Shown here: positions 52,501-60,164 of the stretch, in pieces
Position numbering within the stretch: the first letter of the stretch is position 1
Layout: every line of letters starts with the position of its first letter
DNA from: Saccharomonospora amisosensis
GTDB taxonomy: Bacteria > Actinomycetota > Actinomycetes > Mycobacteriales > Pseudonocardiaceae
Length of the DNA: 64,000 bases
Direction: 5' to 3'
NCBI RefSeq assembly: GCF_011761185.1
Contig: NZ_JAAOYM010000001.1
Span: 1,426,001 to 1,490,000 of the forward strand
Program-made: the position numbers and the translations under genes
The notes under the pieces: model-generated
Databases searched by the model: none
What the model saw: only the letters and a program-made list of their open reading frames with translations
What the model was told of the DNA's origin: nothing

Positions 52501-53984
52501 GCCGCATCGACGGCGCCGTGGAACTGTGGAATCCCGACAGCGGTGAACTGGTCCACCGCGACACCGCCCACTCCGACGCCGCGCCGGACGGTGAATCGAC
52601 CATGCCCGCGAAACTGGCGTTCTCCCAAGGATTGCTGGCATCGGCGAGCATGGCGGACAACGACATCCGGCTTCGCGACGCCGCCACCGGCGAGCCCGTG
52701 GGCGAGATCGCCGACCGCACCAGACACACCAGCGACCCCACGCAGGGACCAGGCACCCTCGCCTTCTCCGGCGACGGTGCCTACCTGCTGACCGGCACCG
52801 GTGGCAGGGTCATCGTGTGGGACCCCGTTGACCGCACGCGGCTCGGGGAGTACCCGAACGGCCCTGGGCAGGGGCCGGTGGTGGGGCAGACCGTCATCGC
52901 GCTCGCCGCATCCGCCGACGGCAGCACCACCGTGGCGGCCCAGGTCGGTGGTGGCATCCTCAGCTGGCCCCGCAGCGGCGCCTGGTTCGAGCGGGCCACC
53001 GGGTCGGTGCTGGGCCTGGCGTTCCAGCCGGGTGGCACCCACGCGGCTGCCGTCGATGGCGACGGCAAGCTGTACACCTGGGACTACTCCACCGGCAGGG
53101 CAGCCGCGCCACGCGAACTGACCTCGATCGCCACCGCGGTCGCCTACGCCGGGGACGGCACCAGGGTGGTCGGCGCCCTGGACGGCGCCATCACGGTGGA
53201 ACCACCGGGTGGAAAACCGCTGACGCTGGAACTCGGCGCCGAGTTCCGCGGCCACCTCGCGATCTCCGCCGACTCCACGTTGCTCGCCGCGGCGAGCGCT
53301 CGCTCGCTCGTCGACCAGCAGGGTTCGCGCATCCGGGTGTGGGAGTTGGCGACCGGGCGGCGACTGGCAGGGCTGGATGACGTGCCCGGCGGCGTGTCGG
53401 CGCTGGCGTTCAGTACGGACGGCTCCCGGTTGCTCGCCGCGAGCAGCGAGGAGCCGGCGCAGGTCACCGACAGCGTGGGCGGTGCCGCCGTGAGGTTGCT
53501 GAGCTGGCCCGCCCGCGACCTCACCGCCCGACCCACCGAGGTGGCCGTCGACAGCCCGGTGCTCGACGCGGCCTTCACCCCGGACGGCCGGAACCTGGTG
53601 CTCGCGTCGTTGAACGGGCACATCGAGGTACGCGACGCGGACACCGGACGGTTGCGCCGCGAGTTCGGCAACCATCCCTCCGCCGTGCGGGCGCTGGCGA
53701 TCGCTCCTGACGGCTCCACGCTCGCGACCGCAACCACCGACGACGCGACGGTGTGGCTGTGGGACCTCGCCGAAGGCAGCCTGCTGGCGAGGCTGAACTC
53801 CGGAAATGGTTTCGAAGTCAACGACCTCGCGTTCTCACCGGACGGCGGCGTGCTCGCCAGGGCGGGCAGTGACACCGACGTGGCGATGTGGCGCATCGAC
53901 ACCGACGCGGTCGTCCAGCGTGTTTGCCGAAGCCTGGCCGAGGTGGGAGAGCCGACCGCGGACCTCGGCTGCGGCGGCGACTGA
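49509..53984 (+). CDS. Ser/Thr kinase - STAND ATPase - WD40 membrane protein
   Basis: A 1491-residue protein. Kinase domain (1-270): glycine loop GRGGMGQVYRA at 17-27, Lys39, HRD at 128-130, DFG at 155-157. After a Pro/Ala linker comes an nSTAND-type AAA ATPase with PYPGLRSFD at about 331, Walker A GASGTGKS at 374-381, Walker B LIVVDQFEQLF ending near 461, and winged-helix-like segments. A single membrane helix lies at about 752-775, then WD40 repeats from about 845 to the end. The kinase and ATPase would face the cytoplasm and the propeller the outside, or the reverse. GTG 49509 follows GGAGG. It heads a tight six-gene operon. Multidomain kinase-STAND-WD40 proteins occur in actinomycetes and cyanobacteria with largely unknown roles. 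Confidence 0.92.
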   Translation: MAIELLGGRYRIVDVLGRGGMGQVYRALDTRLGRTVALKLLTDTADEHHADRLRREAELVSRLADRHIVEVLDAGEVDGRLYVAMRLVEGPDLRRVLGHGPLEPRRAVRILSQVAAALDSAHQAGIVHRDVKPSNILLAEHEGEEETGEQAFLTDFGIAVSLVPEATRLTRTGSYVGSLDYIAPEQLRGQDVTGAADVYSLACVLYECLTGKVPFPAADAAAKLAAQLNDPPAAPSVFDPRIPPSLDLVVATGMDKDPRRRYASAGELLAAADSALADRGPSAPPSATAPGAAGSPDAGGDEVLLRAIVSAAQRRHSLPANGRGGDGEQCPYPGLRSFDTGDAAWFHGRAAEVTELLVRLSRQLTVKEPVVVLGASGTGKSSLLRAGLFPALDAAGCDWPRVALTPGDRPVETLATRLAAVTGADPAALAESIRRQPAAFGEHCTPTRGERPLIVVDQFEQLFTDGASAADRAAFSEALACASPAAVIVAVRADYLPDCIALERLRAGLDNPVVVGPLGPTRLREVITVPAAAAGLSIEDGLVERLVADIGAGNGGVAERGALPRLAHALRETWNNREGDTLTLAGYQATGGVTRAVAVSADQLYQRLDAAAATASRSTLLRLVKVLPDGAMARRRADRGELDPDAVAQLIEARLATADEEGVRLAHDALLTAWPRLREWVEADRQELLSRQRLHEAADAWREGGRDRGDLYRGARLAEAVERAQAHGELTDGEREFLDASRREQQRSTRRLRGVVAGLAVLLVAALLATGLAVSARDDADTQAQLALSRQLAAESLALAEWDPVGARRTALRAWRAAPTAEARGALLSVDNATYPVRHESGLDPVFTTDVSADGGLVAIGGMGRSGAEVVVLDTTSGERFTLATGLGSDPVQAVRFSPDAGMLAVAVFGEAKVGVWDVAQRRRLARLDKGAVALGPIAWRADGTALAAQTADGAESRIGAWNPRTGRFQRWLTGAAPDGLLAFDLAFSRDGSRLAVGRIDGAVELWNPDSGELVHRDTAHSDAAPDGESTMPAKLAFSQGLLASASMADNDIRLRDAATGEPVGEIADRTRHTSDPTQGPGTLAFSGDGAYLLTGTGGRVIVWDPVDRTRLGEYPNGPGQGPVVGQTVIALAASADGSTTVAAQVGGGILSWPRSGAWFERATGSVLGLAFQPGGTHAAAVDGDGKLYTWDYSTGRAAAPRELTSIATAVAYAGDGTRVVGALDGAITVEPPGGKPLTLELGAEFRGHLAISADSTLLAAASARSLVDQQGSRIRVWELATGRRLAGLDDVPGGVSALAFSTDGSRLLAASSEEPAQVTDSVGGAAVRLLSWPARDLTARPTEVAVDSPVLDAAFTPDGRNLVLASLNGHIEVRDADTGRLRREFGNHPSAVRALAIAPDGSTLATATTDDATVWLWDLAEGSLLARLNSGNGFEVNDLAFSPDGGVLARAGSDTDVAMWRIDTDAVVQRVCRSLAEVGEPTADLGCGGD

Positions 53985-54065
53985 GCCCGCCGGGGCGGAA
54001 CCTTCCGCTGCCGCCGACCACCCCCGCTGCGCCATCGTCTCCTTCGTGACGACAAGGAGCGGCGG

Positions 54066-54227
54066 ATGAACCCGAAACAACGACGATGGCGACCGGCGGT
54101 ACGCGCGCTCGTCCGTGCGGTGTCGCCGGCACGGCCTCGGTGGCATCGCGACCCGGGCAGCTCGAAGGTGATCTTGCGCAACGGTGGGGCGGCGCCCCGC
54201 CGGTCCCGAACGGGGTGGCGGCCGTGA
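54066..54227 (+). CDS. Small basic protein of unknown function
   Basis: A 53-codon frame opens at ATG 54066 after an excellent AAGGAG (54055-54060) and overlaps the next start by 4 bp (GTGA). The product is very basic (MNPKQRRWRPAVRALVRAV..., 13 Arg) with no recognisable domain. The ribosome binding site and coupling support translation; the sequence itself could be shadow coding in GC-rich DNA. It is placed between the kinase and a membrane protein. Confidence 0.5.
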   Translation: MNPKQRRWRPAVRALVRAVSPARPRWHRDPGSSKVILRNGGAAPRRSRTGWRP

Positions 54228-54691
54228 GAGCGGTGATGCGGCACGGCTGGCGGCTCAGCGCGACGGTGACCGGGCTCGGCGCGGTCACCGTCGTGACGGT
54301 CCTGGTGCTGGCTCTGATGTGGACGTTCGGCTGGGGGTGGTTCTCCGCCACTACCGCCGAGCTGCGCGGCCAGCAGGCGCAACGCGAGCGCGTCGAGGCT
54401 GGGGGCGACTACCGCATCGCGGCCTACGAACACTTCTTCGACCTGTGCGCGGCCGTCCAGAGCAAGGAAAGCACCATCGCGCAACTGGAGGCGGAACTGC
54501 CCGGCGCGGATCAGCGGCGCGCCGAGCAGGTCCGGACCACGCTCACCGCCCTGCGTTCCAGCAGGGCTTCGGCCATCCACGAGTACAACGCCGACGCGCG
54601 CAAGGCGGCAACCACAGGCAGGTTCCGGGACCTGGGGCTGCCCCGCCAGCTCGACATCGAGGAGGAGACCTCATGCGTACCGCGAAGGTGA
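54224..54691 (+). CDS. Single-pass membrane protein with coiled-coil-like domain
   Basis: A 155-residue protein. One strong helix near the N-terminus (GAVTVVTVLVLALMWTFGWGWF) is followed by a charged helical region rich in Glu/Arg/Gln (AELRGQQAQRERVEAGGDYRIAAYEHFFDLCAAVQSKESTIAQLEAELPGADQRRAEQVRTTLTAL). The topology would put the helical part outside. No family is recognised with confidence; phage- and plasmid-linked membrane proteins look similar. The GTG start is coupled to the 53-codon frame, and its 3' end overlaps the lipoprotein gene by 19 bp. Confidence 0.7.
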   Translation: MRAVMRHGWRLSATVTGLGAVTVVTVLVLALMWTFGWGWFSATTAELRGQQAQRERVEAGGDYRIAAYEHFFDLCAAVQSKESTIAQLEAELPGADQRRAEQVRTTLTALRSSRASAIHEYNADARKAATTGRFRDLGLPRQLDIEEETSCVPRR

Positions 54692-55218
54692 AGGCACTCG
54701 CCGGCGTGGTGGTGCTGCTGTTCGCGGCAGGCTGCACAACCGAGACCTCGCAGGACCACGAGCGCGCCAGGCAGCAGGGCGGCTACGACCGGCTCACCAG
54801 CGCACAGCCCGCCGAGCAGATGAGCTACAGCCCGACGAGGGAGACGATCAACTACTGGATCAAGACCTGGGACGAGCCGGAGAAGCTCTCCTACGTGTAC
54901 CTGCTGGCGGGCAACGGTCAGCTGGTCGGCTACTACGTGTTCACCGGGCTGCCGGTGTCGTACTGCGCCTCGCTCACCCCGACCTACCGCTGGGAGGGGC
55001 GTGGCACCGAATCGCAGCCGGTGCCCGCGCCCGCCATGGACGGCGTCTACTACAGCGGGCAGGGCTCGTGTGAGACCTACTACGGCCGCGACGCCACCAC
55101 CGGCTCCTATCTGGAGTACACGGTCGGCACCGGCATCAGCGCACTCGTCTACGAGGAACCGCTGCCCCGCGCGGACGTCGAGCCGCTCGGCTTCACGAAG
55201 GTGGAGGACGTGAAATGA
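54673..55218 (+). CDS. Lipoprotein of unknown function
   Basis: A 181-residue lipoprotein. The signal MRTAKVKALAGVVVLLFAAGC ends in a lipobox with Cys21, and the mature part contains RETINYWIKTWDEPEKLSYVYLLAGNGQLVGYYVFTGLPVSYC and EYTVGTGISALVYEE. Two further Cys may form a disulfide. The ATG at 54673 follows GGAGGAG inside the end of the preceding gene. No function can be named. Encoded with the kinase operon, it may sense or tether something outside the membrane near the WD40 propeller. Confidence 0.75.
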   Translation: MRTAKVKALAGVVVLLFAAGCTTETSQDHERARQQGGYDRLTSAQPAEQMSYSPTRETINYWIKTWDEPEKLSYVYLLAGNGQLVGYYVFTGLPVSYCASLTPTYRWEGRGTESQPVPAPAMDGVYYSGQGSCETYYGRDATTGSYLEYTVGTGISALVYEEPLPRADVEPLGFTKVEDVK

Positions 55219-55643
55219 CCACGAACGACGCGGGCGGCACACGGCTGCCGTCGGGGCGCCGCGAAGCCGATCGCGAACTCGGCAAACCGGTTGTGGTGCT
55301 GTTGACACTGCTCACGCTGGCCAACGTCTACGCCATGGTGAGTGGTGTGGCACTGGTCGCCGACGAGTTCGAACACGGCCGCGAACTGGACGACCTGTCG
55401 ACCCGGTTGGCGGTGCTGTCGCTCGTGGAGGCGGTGGTGTCACTGGCCTTCCTCACGGCGGCGTGGCTGCGGCGGTTGTGGGGTGTGCATGCCTACCTGG
55501 CCGTGAAGGTGGTTATGGTGCTGTTGATCTCGGTGGCGGCACGGCAGTTCGTGCCACTCGCGTTGCTGCCCGCACTGCTGGGGGTGCTGCTGTGGGCGGC
55601 GGTGCACCACGCGGGCTGGCGACCACGCGACCCGCGCTGGTGA
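55215..55643 (+). CDS. Small multi-pass membrane protein
   Basis: A 142-residue protein with about four hydrophobic segments (VVVLLTLLTLANVYAMVSGVALVA, LSLVEAVVSLAFLTAAWL, LAVKVVMVLLISVA, LALLPALLGVLLWAAV). It starts at an ATG that overlaps the lipoprotein stop by 4 bp, so it is co-translated with it. The family is not recognised. Confidence 0.72.
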   Translation: MTTNDAGGTRLPSGRREADRELGKPVVVLLTLLTLANVYAMVSGVALVADEFEHGRELDDLSTRLAVLSLVEAVVSLAFLTAAWLRRLWGVHAYLAVKVVMVLLISVAARQFVPLALLPALLGVLLWAAVHHAGWRPRDPRW

Positions 55644-55670
55644 ACCGCGAGCGAGCCGGAGGAAAGGCCG

Positions 55671-56489
55671 ATGTTGACAGTGACGATGCGTTCGCCCGAA
55701 TTGCACCCGGTGGCGCTGACCTCGGGGGAGCGCCTGCTGTTCGGCCGGGCACCGCACGGCACGGCAAGGCAGCCGGGCCGGTACGCGGTGGCCGTGCCGG
55801 GCTGCGCCCCGCACGTGTCGCGGGTGCTCGCAGACCTGGTCGTCTCCGACGGCGCCGCGCGGCTGACGTGGCGCGGTGCGAACGAGGCGATGCTGTCCAG
55901 CCTGTTCGAGGCGCCGGGGGGCGCACGCAGGGTCACGCTGGTACGCGGAATGTCCACAGTGCTCGATGACGGTAAGAACGAGCTGGTTGTGTTCGGGGCA
56001 AAAGCGCTCGGGCAGCGCACGGCCGATCTGGCGCTGACCTTCCTGGTGGCCGGGACGCGTGGCCGAGGCGAGCCCACCGAACTGGAGCCTGCCGACGCCA
56101 CCGGAACGGGCACCCCGGCCACCGCGGAGGCCCCGCAGGCGCTGACCCGCTACTCCAAGGTCTGGTTCGTCGCGCTCGCGCTGACCGAGCCGCTGCTGGC
56201 GGGCGAGGACGACGAGGCGCGGGTGCCCACCCACCAGGAGATTCACCGCAGGGTCAGTCACTGGAGAGGCGGCCAGGCGTGGAACCTCGCAGACCCGAGG
56301 CGGGTCGACGAGGCCGTCAAGAAGATCTCGCGGATCGCGTTCGGGGAGGAGGCCGACCCCTACACCGCCGCGCGGGACGGCAAGTTGTTCAACGCGCGGT
56401 TCGCCGTGGCGAAACGCGCGGCGCAGCGCAGGTTGGTCACCGCCGAGGACCTGGACGAGGTGGAACGGGCCGCGCGCGAGCGGCGGTGA
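55671..56489 (+). CDS. FHA-like plus winged-helix-like protein
   Basis: A 272-residue protein. The N-terminal 110 residues look like a divergent FHA phosphothreonine-binding domain (ERLLFGRAP, CAPHVSRVLADLVVSDGAARLTWRGAN). A linker leads to a C-terminal helical region (YSKVWFVALALTEPLL, VPTHQEIHRRVSHWRGGQAW, KKISRIAFGEE, FAVAKRAAQRRLVTAEDLDEVERAARE) with the spacing of a winged helix. This layout recurs next to Ser/Thr kinases in actinomycetes. It would be the phospho-dependent output of the kinase at the head of the operon. ATG 55671 follows GGAGGAAAGG. Confidence 0.7.
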   Translation: MLTVTMRSPELHPVALTSGERLLFGRAPHGTARQPGRYAVAVPGCAPHVSRVLADLVVSDGAARLTWRGANEAMLSSLFEAPGGARRVTLVRGMSTVLDDGKNELVVFGAKALGQRTADLALTFLVAGTRGRGEPTELEPADATGTGTPATAEAPQALTRYSKVWFVALALTEPLLAGEDDEARVPTHQEIHRRVSHWRGGQAWNLADPRRVDEAVKKISRIAFGEEADPYTAARDGKLFNARFAVAKRAAQRRLVTAEDLDEVERAARERR

Positions 56490-56556
56490 TCGGGTGCGAA
56501 GTGCTGAGCGAACGGCGTGATGAGCGAGCACGGCCTCACCGAAGCGGTCTTCGCCT

Positions 56557-57234
56557 TCACACCAGTTCCCGGATCACCTCGACGAGCATCGCCGTCAACG
56601 TGTCGAACGTCGATTCGCCCTCGGCGCCGGTGGCCTCGAAGGGCGAGCCGTCGCAGGCGGCTACGTCACGCAGCTGTGCCGTGTCGACGAGTTCGGGGCG
56701 TTCGGCCAGCACGAGTGAGGTCTCGCAGCGGCCCCCGTGGCACTGTCCGGCACGCAACTGCGCCGGCAGCCGCCGCGCTGCGGGGTGACATGCCAGGTCG
56801 AGGTGTCCGATGTGCTGGCCGCTTCGCAGGGCCACCGTGTGCACGGCGCGCCGCAACGTCGCCAACTGCTCCGGTGCGGCATGGCTGTCGACCAGCACGA
56901 CCCGCGGCAGTCCCTGCTCACCGAGCGCGGTGCAGACATCAACGATCAGCGAGTGCAGTGTCTCCTGCCCGATTCCCACGGCACCGTTGGTTGCGGCCGC
57001 GCAGCGGGCCGCGCCGTAGCCGAGCGGGGGCAGGATCAGTACACGGACGTGCTCGTCGGTGGCCAGCCGCGCCGCCGCCCGCTCACACATGCTCTGCGAG
57101 ATCAGCTGGTCCGTGCCCAACGGTGCGTGCGGCCCGTGCGGTTCCACCGCACCGATCGGCAATAGCAGCACCGGCACCCGAGGCCCCTGTCGCAGTGCCG
57201 CCACCTGCGGCGAGGACAGCTCCGCGAAACGCAC
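56557..57234 (-). CDS. Creatininase-family protein
   Basis: A 225-residue member of the creatininase/MftE amidohydrolase fold: VLLLPIGAVEPHGPHAPLGTDQLISQSMCERAA gives the first metal ligands (Glu, His, Asp), and GQCHGGRCETSLVLAERPELVD the later Glu. The second motif, usually NGHGGN, is replaced by LVDSHAAPEQL, so one metal site may be changed. Relatives hydrolyse amides or peptides (creatinine, formamides, mycofactocin precursor). GTG 57234 is 18 bp from the divergent kynA start, which suggests a link with tryptophan breakdown. Confidence 0.82.
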   Translation of the reverse strand: MRFAELSSPQVAALRQGPRVPVLLLPIGAVEPHGPHAPLGTDQLISQSMCERAAARLATDEHVRVLILPPLGYGAARCAAATNGAVGIGQETLHSLIVDVCTALGEQGLPRVVLVDSHAAPEQLATLRRAVHTVALRSGQHIGHLDLACHPAARRLPAQLRAGQCHGGRCETSLVLAERPELVDTAQLRDVAACDGSPFEATGAEGESTFDTLTAMLVEVIRELV

Positions 57235-57252
57235 GGGCCTAAGCTACTCAGC

Positions 57253-58080
57253 ATGGCAGGCAGCGACCAGTCGCACGCGGCGGTGCCGGCGCACACCACG
57301 CCGCCGGACCACTCCGCGCTCACCTACACGTCCTACCTCGCGCTCGACGAGGTGCTCGCGGCGCAACGACCCAGGTCGAACGAACACGACGAACTGCTGT
57401 TCATCGTGATCCACCAGGTGTACGAGTTGTGGTTCAAGCAACTGCTGCACGAACTGGCGTTCCTGCAGCGGCGACTGGAATCCGGCGACACCCCGCACGC
57501 GCTGCGCACGCTGCGCCGCATCCTGACGGTGCTCAAGGTCGTCGTGGCGCAGATCGACGTGCTCGAAACGATGACCCCGAGCCAGTTCACCAGTTTCCGA
57601 GCCCGGCTGGACGCGGCGAGCGGCTTCCAGTCGGGCCAGTTCCGCGAGTTGGAGGCCGTGCTCGGCAGGCGGGACCCGAAGGTGTTCCAGCACTACCCTC
57701 CCGGTAGCCAGGCGCGGGACCGGATCGCGGACGCCATGTCGCGGCCCTCGTTGTTCGACTCGTTCCTGACCTACCTTCGCGCGCACGGCTACGACCTGCC
57801 CGCCGAGCGCGATGTGAGCCTGCCGCTGAGCCCGTCACCCGCGGTGCAGGACGTCCTGCTGCGGGTGTATCGCGACGACGCGGGGCCCGCCTCGGTCTGC
57901 GAGCACCTCGTCGATCTCGACGAGGGGTTGCAGGAGTGGCGGTACCGCCACGTCAAGATGGTGGAACGCACCATCGGCGACAAGACGGGAACCGGCGGCT
58001 CCTCGGGAGCGGCCTACCTGCGCACCACGCTGTCCACACCGGCCTTCCCCGATCTGTGGGCCGTGCGGAGCAGGCTGTGA
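57253..58080 (+). CDS. kynA: Tryptophan 2,3-dioxygenase
   Basis: A 275-residue heme dioxygenase that opens the indole ring of L-tryptophan to N-formylkynurenine. Family signatures are LTYTSYLALDEVLAAQ, NEHDELLFIVIHQVYELWFKQLLHEL, SQFTSFRARLDAASGFQSGQFRELE and, near the C-terminus, YRHVKMVERTIGDKTGTGGSSGAAYL with the proximal His. The length is normal. ATG 57253. Its stop overlaps the kynureninase GTG by 4 bp. Confidence 0.96.
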   Translation: MAGSDQSHAAVPAHTTPPDHSALTYTSYLALDEVLAAQRPRSNEHDELLFIVIHQVYELWFKQLLHELAFLQRRLESGDTPHALRTLRRILTVLKVVVAQIDVLETMTPSQFTSFRARLDAASGFQSGQFRELEAVLGRRDPKVFQHYPPGSQARDRIADAMSRPSLFDSFLTYLRAHGYDLPAERDVSLPLSPSPAVQDVLLRVYRDDAGPASVCEHLVDLDEGLQEWRYRHVKMVERTIGDKTGTGGSSGAAYLRTTLSTPAFPDLWAVRSRL

Positions 58081-59240
58081 ACGGCCTGGCCGCGCACTAC
58101 TCGCGGTTCCGCGTCGCCGACCGGCTACTGCTCACCGGCCACTCGCACCAGGCGTGGCCCGACGTCGCGAGGCAGGGGCTGCTCGAGGCGTTCGACGACG
58201 CCGCGAGAGACGTCGACGCCAAGTGGGAGGCGGCTTTCGCCAAGGCGGAGCGCGTCCGCGACGGCTTCCGTGGCTTCCTCGGCGAACCGGAGGCGCGGCT
58301 GGCTCTCGCCGCGAGCACCCACGAGTTGCTGGTGCGCCTGCTGTCCGCGCTGGAACTGCGCAAGCGCCCCCGGCTGGTGACCACGACGGGCGAGTTCCAC
58401 TCCGCGCGCCGCCAGCTCGCGCGGCTGGCGGAGGAGGGCGTCGAGTTGGTCAAGGTGCCGACCGAGCCGGTGCCGACGCTGGCGCAGCGGCTCGCCGACG
58501 CCGTCGACGGGCGTACCTCGGCGGTGCTGGTTTCGAAGGTACTGTTCGAGACGTCGCGGATCGTGCCGAACCTGGGCGAGCTGGCCTCGGTGTGCGCGCG
58601 GCGGTCGGTGGAGTTGGTGGTCGACGCCTACCACGCACTGGGCGCGGTGCCGACCTCGGTGCCGGAGGAGGGCCTGGAGACCGCCTGGATCTTGGGTGGT
58701 GGCTACAAGTATCTCCAGCTCGGCGAGGGCAACTGCTTCCTGCGGCTGCCGGAGCACGCCGACGAGTTTCGCCCTGTGGTCACCGGCTGGTTCGCCGGGT
58801 TCACCGAACTGGCCGACACCGCTCGTGCCAGCCGCGTCGACTACCCGGCGGGTGCCGACCGGTTCGCGGGCGCCACCTACGACCCGGCCAGTCACTACCG
58901 CGCCGCCCGGGTCTTCGACTTCTTCGCCGAACAGGGCCTCACCCCAGCCCGGCTGCGCGAGAGCTACCTGCGGCAGAACGAGCGCATCGCGGCCGGGGTG
59001 GACGGGCTGGCGCTGCCGCAGGAGGTCGTGGCTCGCGAGAGGGACACCCCTCGCACCGAGTTCGGTGGCTTCACGGCGTTGCGCTGCGCCGACGCCGACG
59101 GGTTGCGCCGCGCGCTCGCGATGCACGGCGTGCACACCGACAGCAGGGGCCCATACCTGCGGTTGGGCCCCGCGCCCTACCTGTCCGAAGAGCAACTCGA
59201 CACCGCGGTCGCCACGTTGGGCCGCGTCGCCGAGCGCTGA
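58077..59240 (+). CDS. kynU: Kynureninase (PLP-dependent)
   Basis: A 387-residue fold-type I PLP enzyme. It has LLLTGHSHQAWPDVARQGLLEAFDDA, LVTTTGEFHSARRQLARL, SKVLFETSRIVPNLGEL, VVDAYHALGAVP and the PLP-lysine segment ILGGGYKYLQLGEGNCFLRLP. It splits kynurenine into anthranilate and alanine. It is coupled to kynA by a 4-bp overlap. The formamidase needed between these steps is not recognisable as a KynB-type gene here. The closest alternatives are the creatininase-family and alpha/beta-hydrolase genes on either side. Confidence 0.9.
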   Translation: MNGLAAHYSRFRVADRLLLTGHSHQAWPDVARQGLLEAFDDAARDVDAKWEAAFAKAERVRDGFRGFLGEPEARLALAASTHELLVRLLSALELRKRPRLVTTTGEFHSARRQLARLAEEGVELVKVPTEPVPTLAQRLADAVDGRTSAVLVSKVLFETSRIVPNLGELASVCARRSVELVVDAYHALGAVPTSVPEEGLETAWILGGGYKYLQLGEGNCFLRLPEHADEFRPVVTGWFAGFTELADTARASRVDYPAGADRFAGATYDPASHYRAARVFDFFAEQGLTPARLRESYLRQNERIAAGVDGLALPQEVVARERDTPRTEFGGFTALRCADADGLRRALAMHGVHTDSRGPYLRLGPAPYLSEEQLDTAVATLGRVAER

Positions 59241-59253
59241 GGAGCGAAACCGC

Positions 59254-59991
59254 CTAGCGAGCCGCTTCGGCGAGTCGGTCAAGCAGCGGTAGCAGCGCCG
59301 AGGGGTCCTGCACGTGGGCGTTGTGGCCGAGCCCGGCCAGTACCACGGGGTCGTTAACGTGCTCCCGCAGGTGCGCTGCCGGGCACATCGGGTCGGACTC
59401 GCCCGCGGCGAGCACCACACTGGCACGGCAGGCGGACAGCAGCCCGGTCATGTCGGGGGCCCCGACGGCGAAGGCCCGCTGGTCCACGGTGAGCCGCCAG
59501 CCGCCGTCGGTCTCGGCGATCCCGGCGGCCACCTCGGGACCGTCCTCGCCGGCGAGCCCGGCCAGGCCCGCGCCACGCAGCCAGCGGCTCGCGGCCTCGG
59601 CACGGTCGGGCAGTACCCGCTGTGGCCGGGTGGCGAACTGTGCCGCCCTGGCCAGTTCCTCGGCGGACCACCGAAGCTTGATGCCGAGCCCGCACACCGC
59701 GCTGACACCCACGCCGAACCAGCCTGACGCCAACGTCAGCGCCAGCGCGCCACCGAGCGAGTGGCCGAGCACCACGACGCGGTCTCGACCGGCGACGGTG
59801 TCGGCGACCTCGGCGGCCATGCGGCCGAACGAGTAGTGGCTCAGCGCGGGCGCCTCGCCGTGCCCTGGAAGGTCGGGGGTGACGCATTCGCCCGGCCAGC
59901 GGTCGGTGAGCACGCGTTCCAGCCCCCGCCACACGTGGCGGTTGGCGCCGAGACCGTGCAGCAGCAACAGCACGGGTTCGGTATCGGTCAC
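59254..59991 (-). CDS. Alpha/beta hydrolase
   Basis: A 245-residue hydrolase: [22 protein letters not shown] (oxyanion region), nucleophile elbow [14 protein letters not shown], acid Asp in [11 protein letters not shown] and His in [13 protein letters not shown]. It is cytoplasmic with no signal. The start is GTG 59991 with AGGA upstream; GTG 60012 is an alternative that adds seven residues. It is convergent with kynU, 13 bp apart, and could be the kynurenine formamidase, but the sequence does not show the specific features of that enzyme. Confidence 0.85.
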   Translation of the reverse strand: MTDTEPVLLLLHGLGANRHVWRGLERVLTDRWPGECVTPDLPGHGEAPALSHYSFGRMAAEVADTVAGRDRVVVLGHSLGGALALTLASGWFGVGVSAVCGLGIKLRWSAEELARAAQFATRPQRVLPDRAEAASRWLRGAGLAGLAGEDGPEVAAGIAETDGGWRLTVDQRAFAVGAPDMTGLLSACRASVVLAAGESDPMCPAAHLREHVNDPVVLAGLGHNAHVQDPSALLPLLDRLAEAAR

Positions 59992-60164
59992 GCGTCGATC
60001 CTGCCCGATCACGGTGCCGTCGGGGGAGGTCGTTTGGGATAGTTACGGCAGCGGCGCCTGATCGTCTCGGAATCGACCTTCCGTGGCCGGTCGCCGCACA
60101 CCGGCAAGCAGCGTTCGCGCGACCACAAGCCGACGCGGACGCGCACGACAAAGGAGTCACCACC

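Noticed and set aside
49509-53984. Known CRISPR-, BREX- or PglW-type defence kinase
   Set aside because: No methyltransferase, Pgl or Brx partners are nearby, and the architecture differs, so only a general STAND-signalling label is supported.
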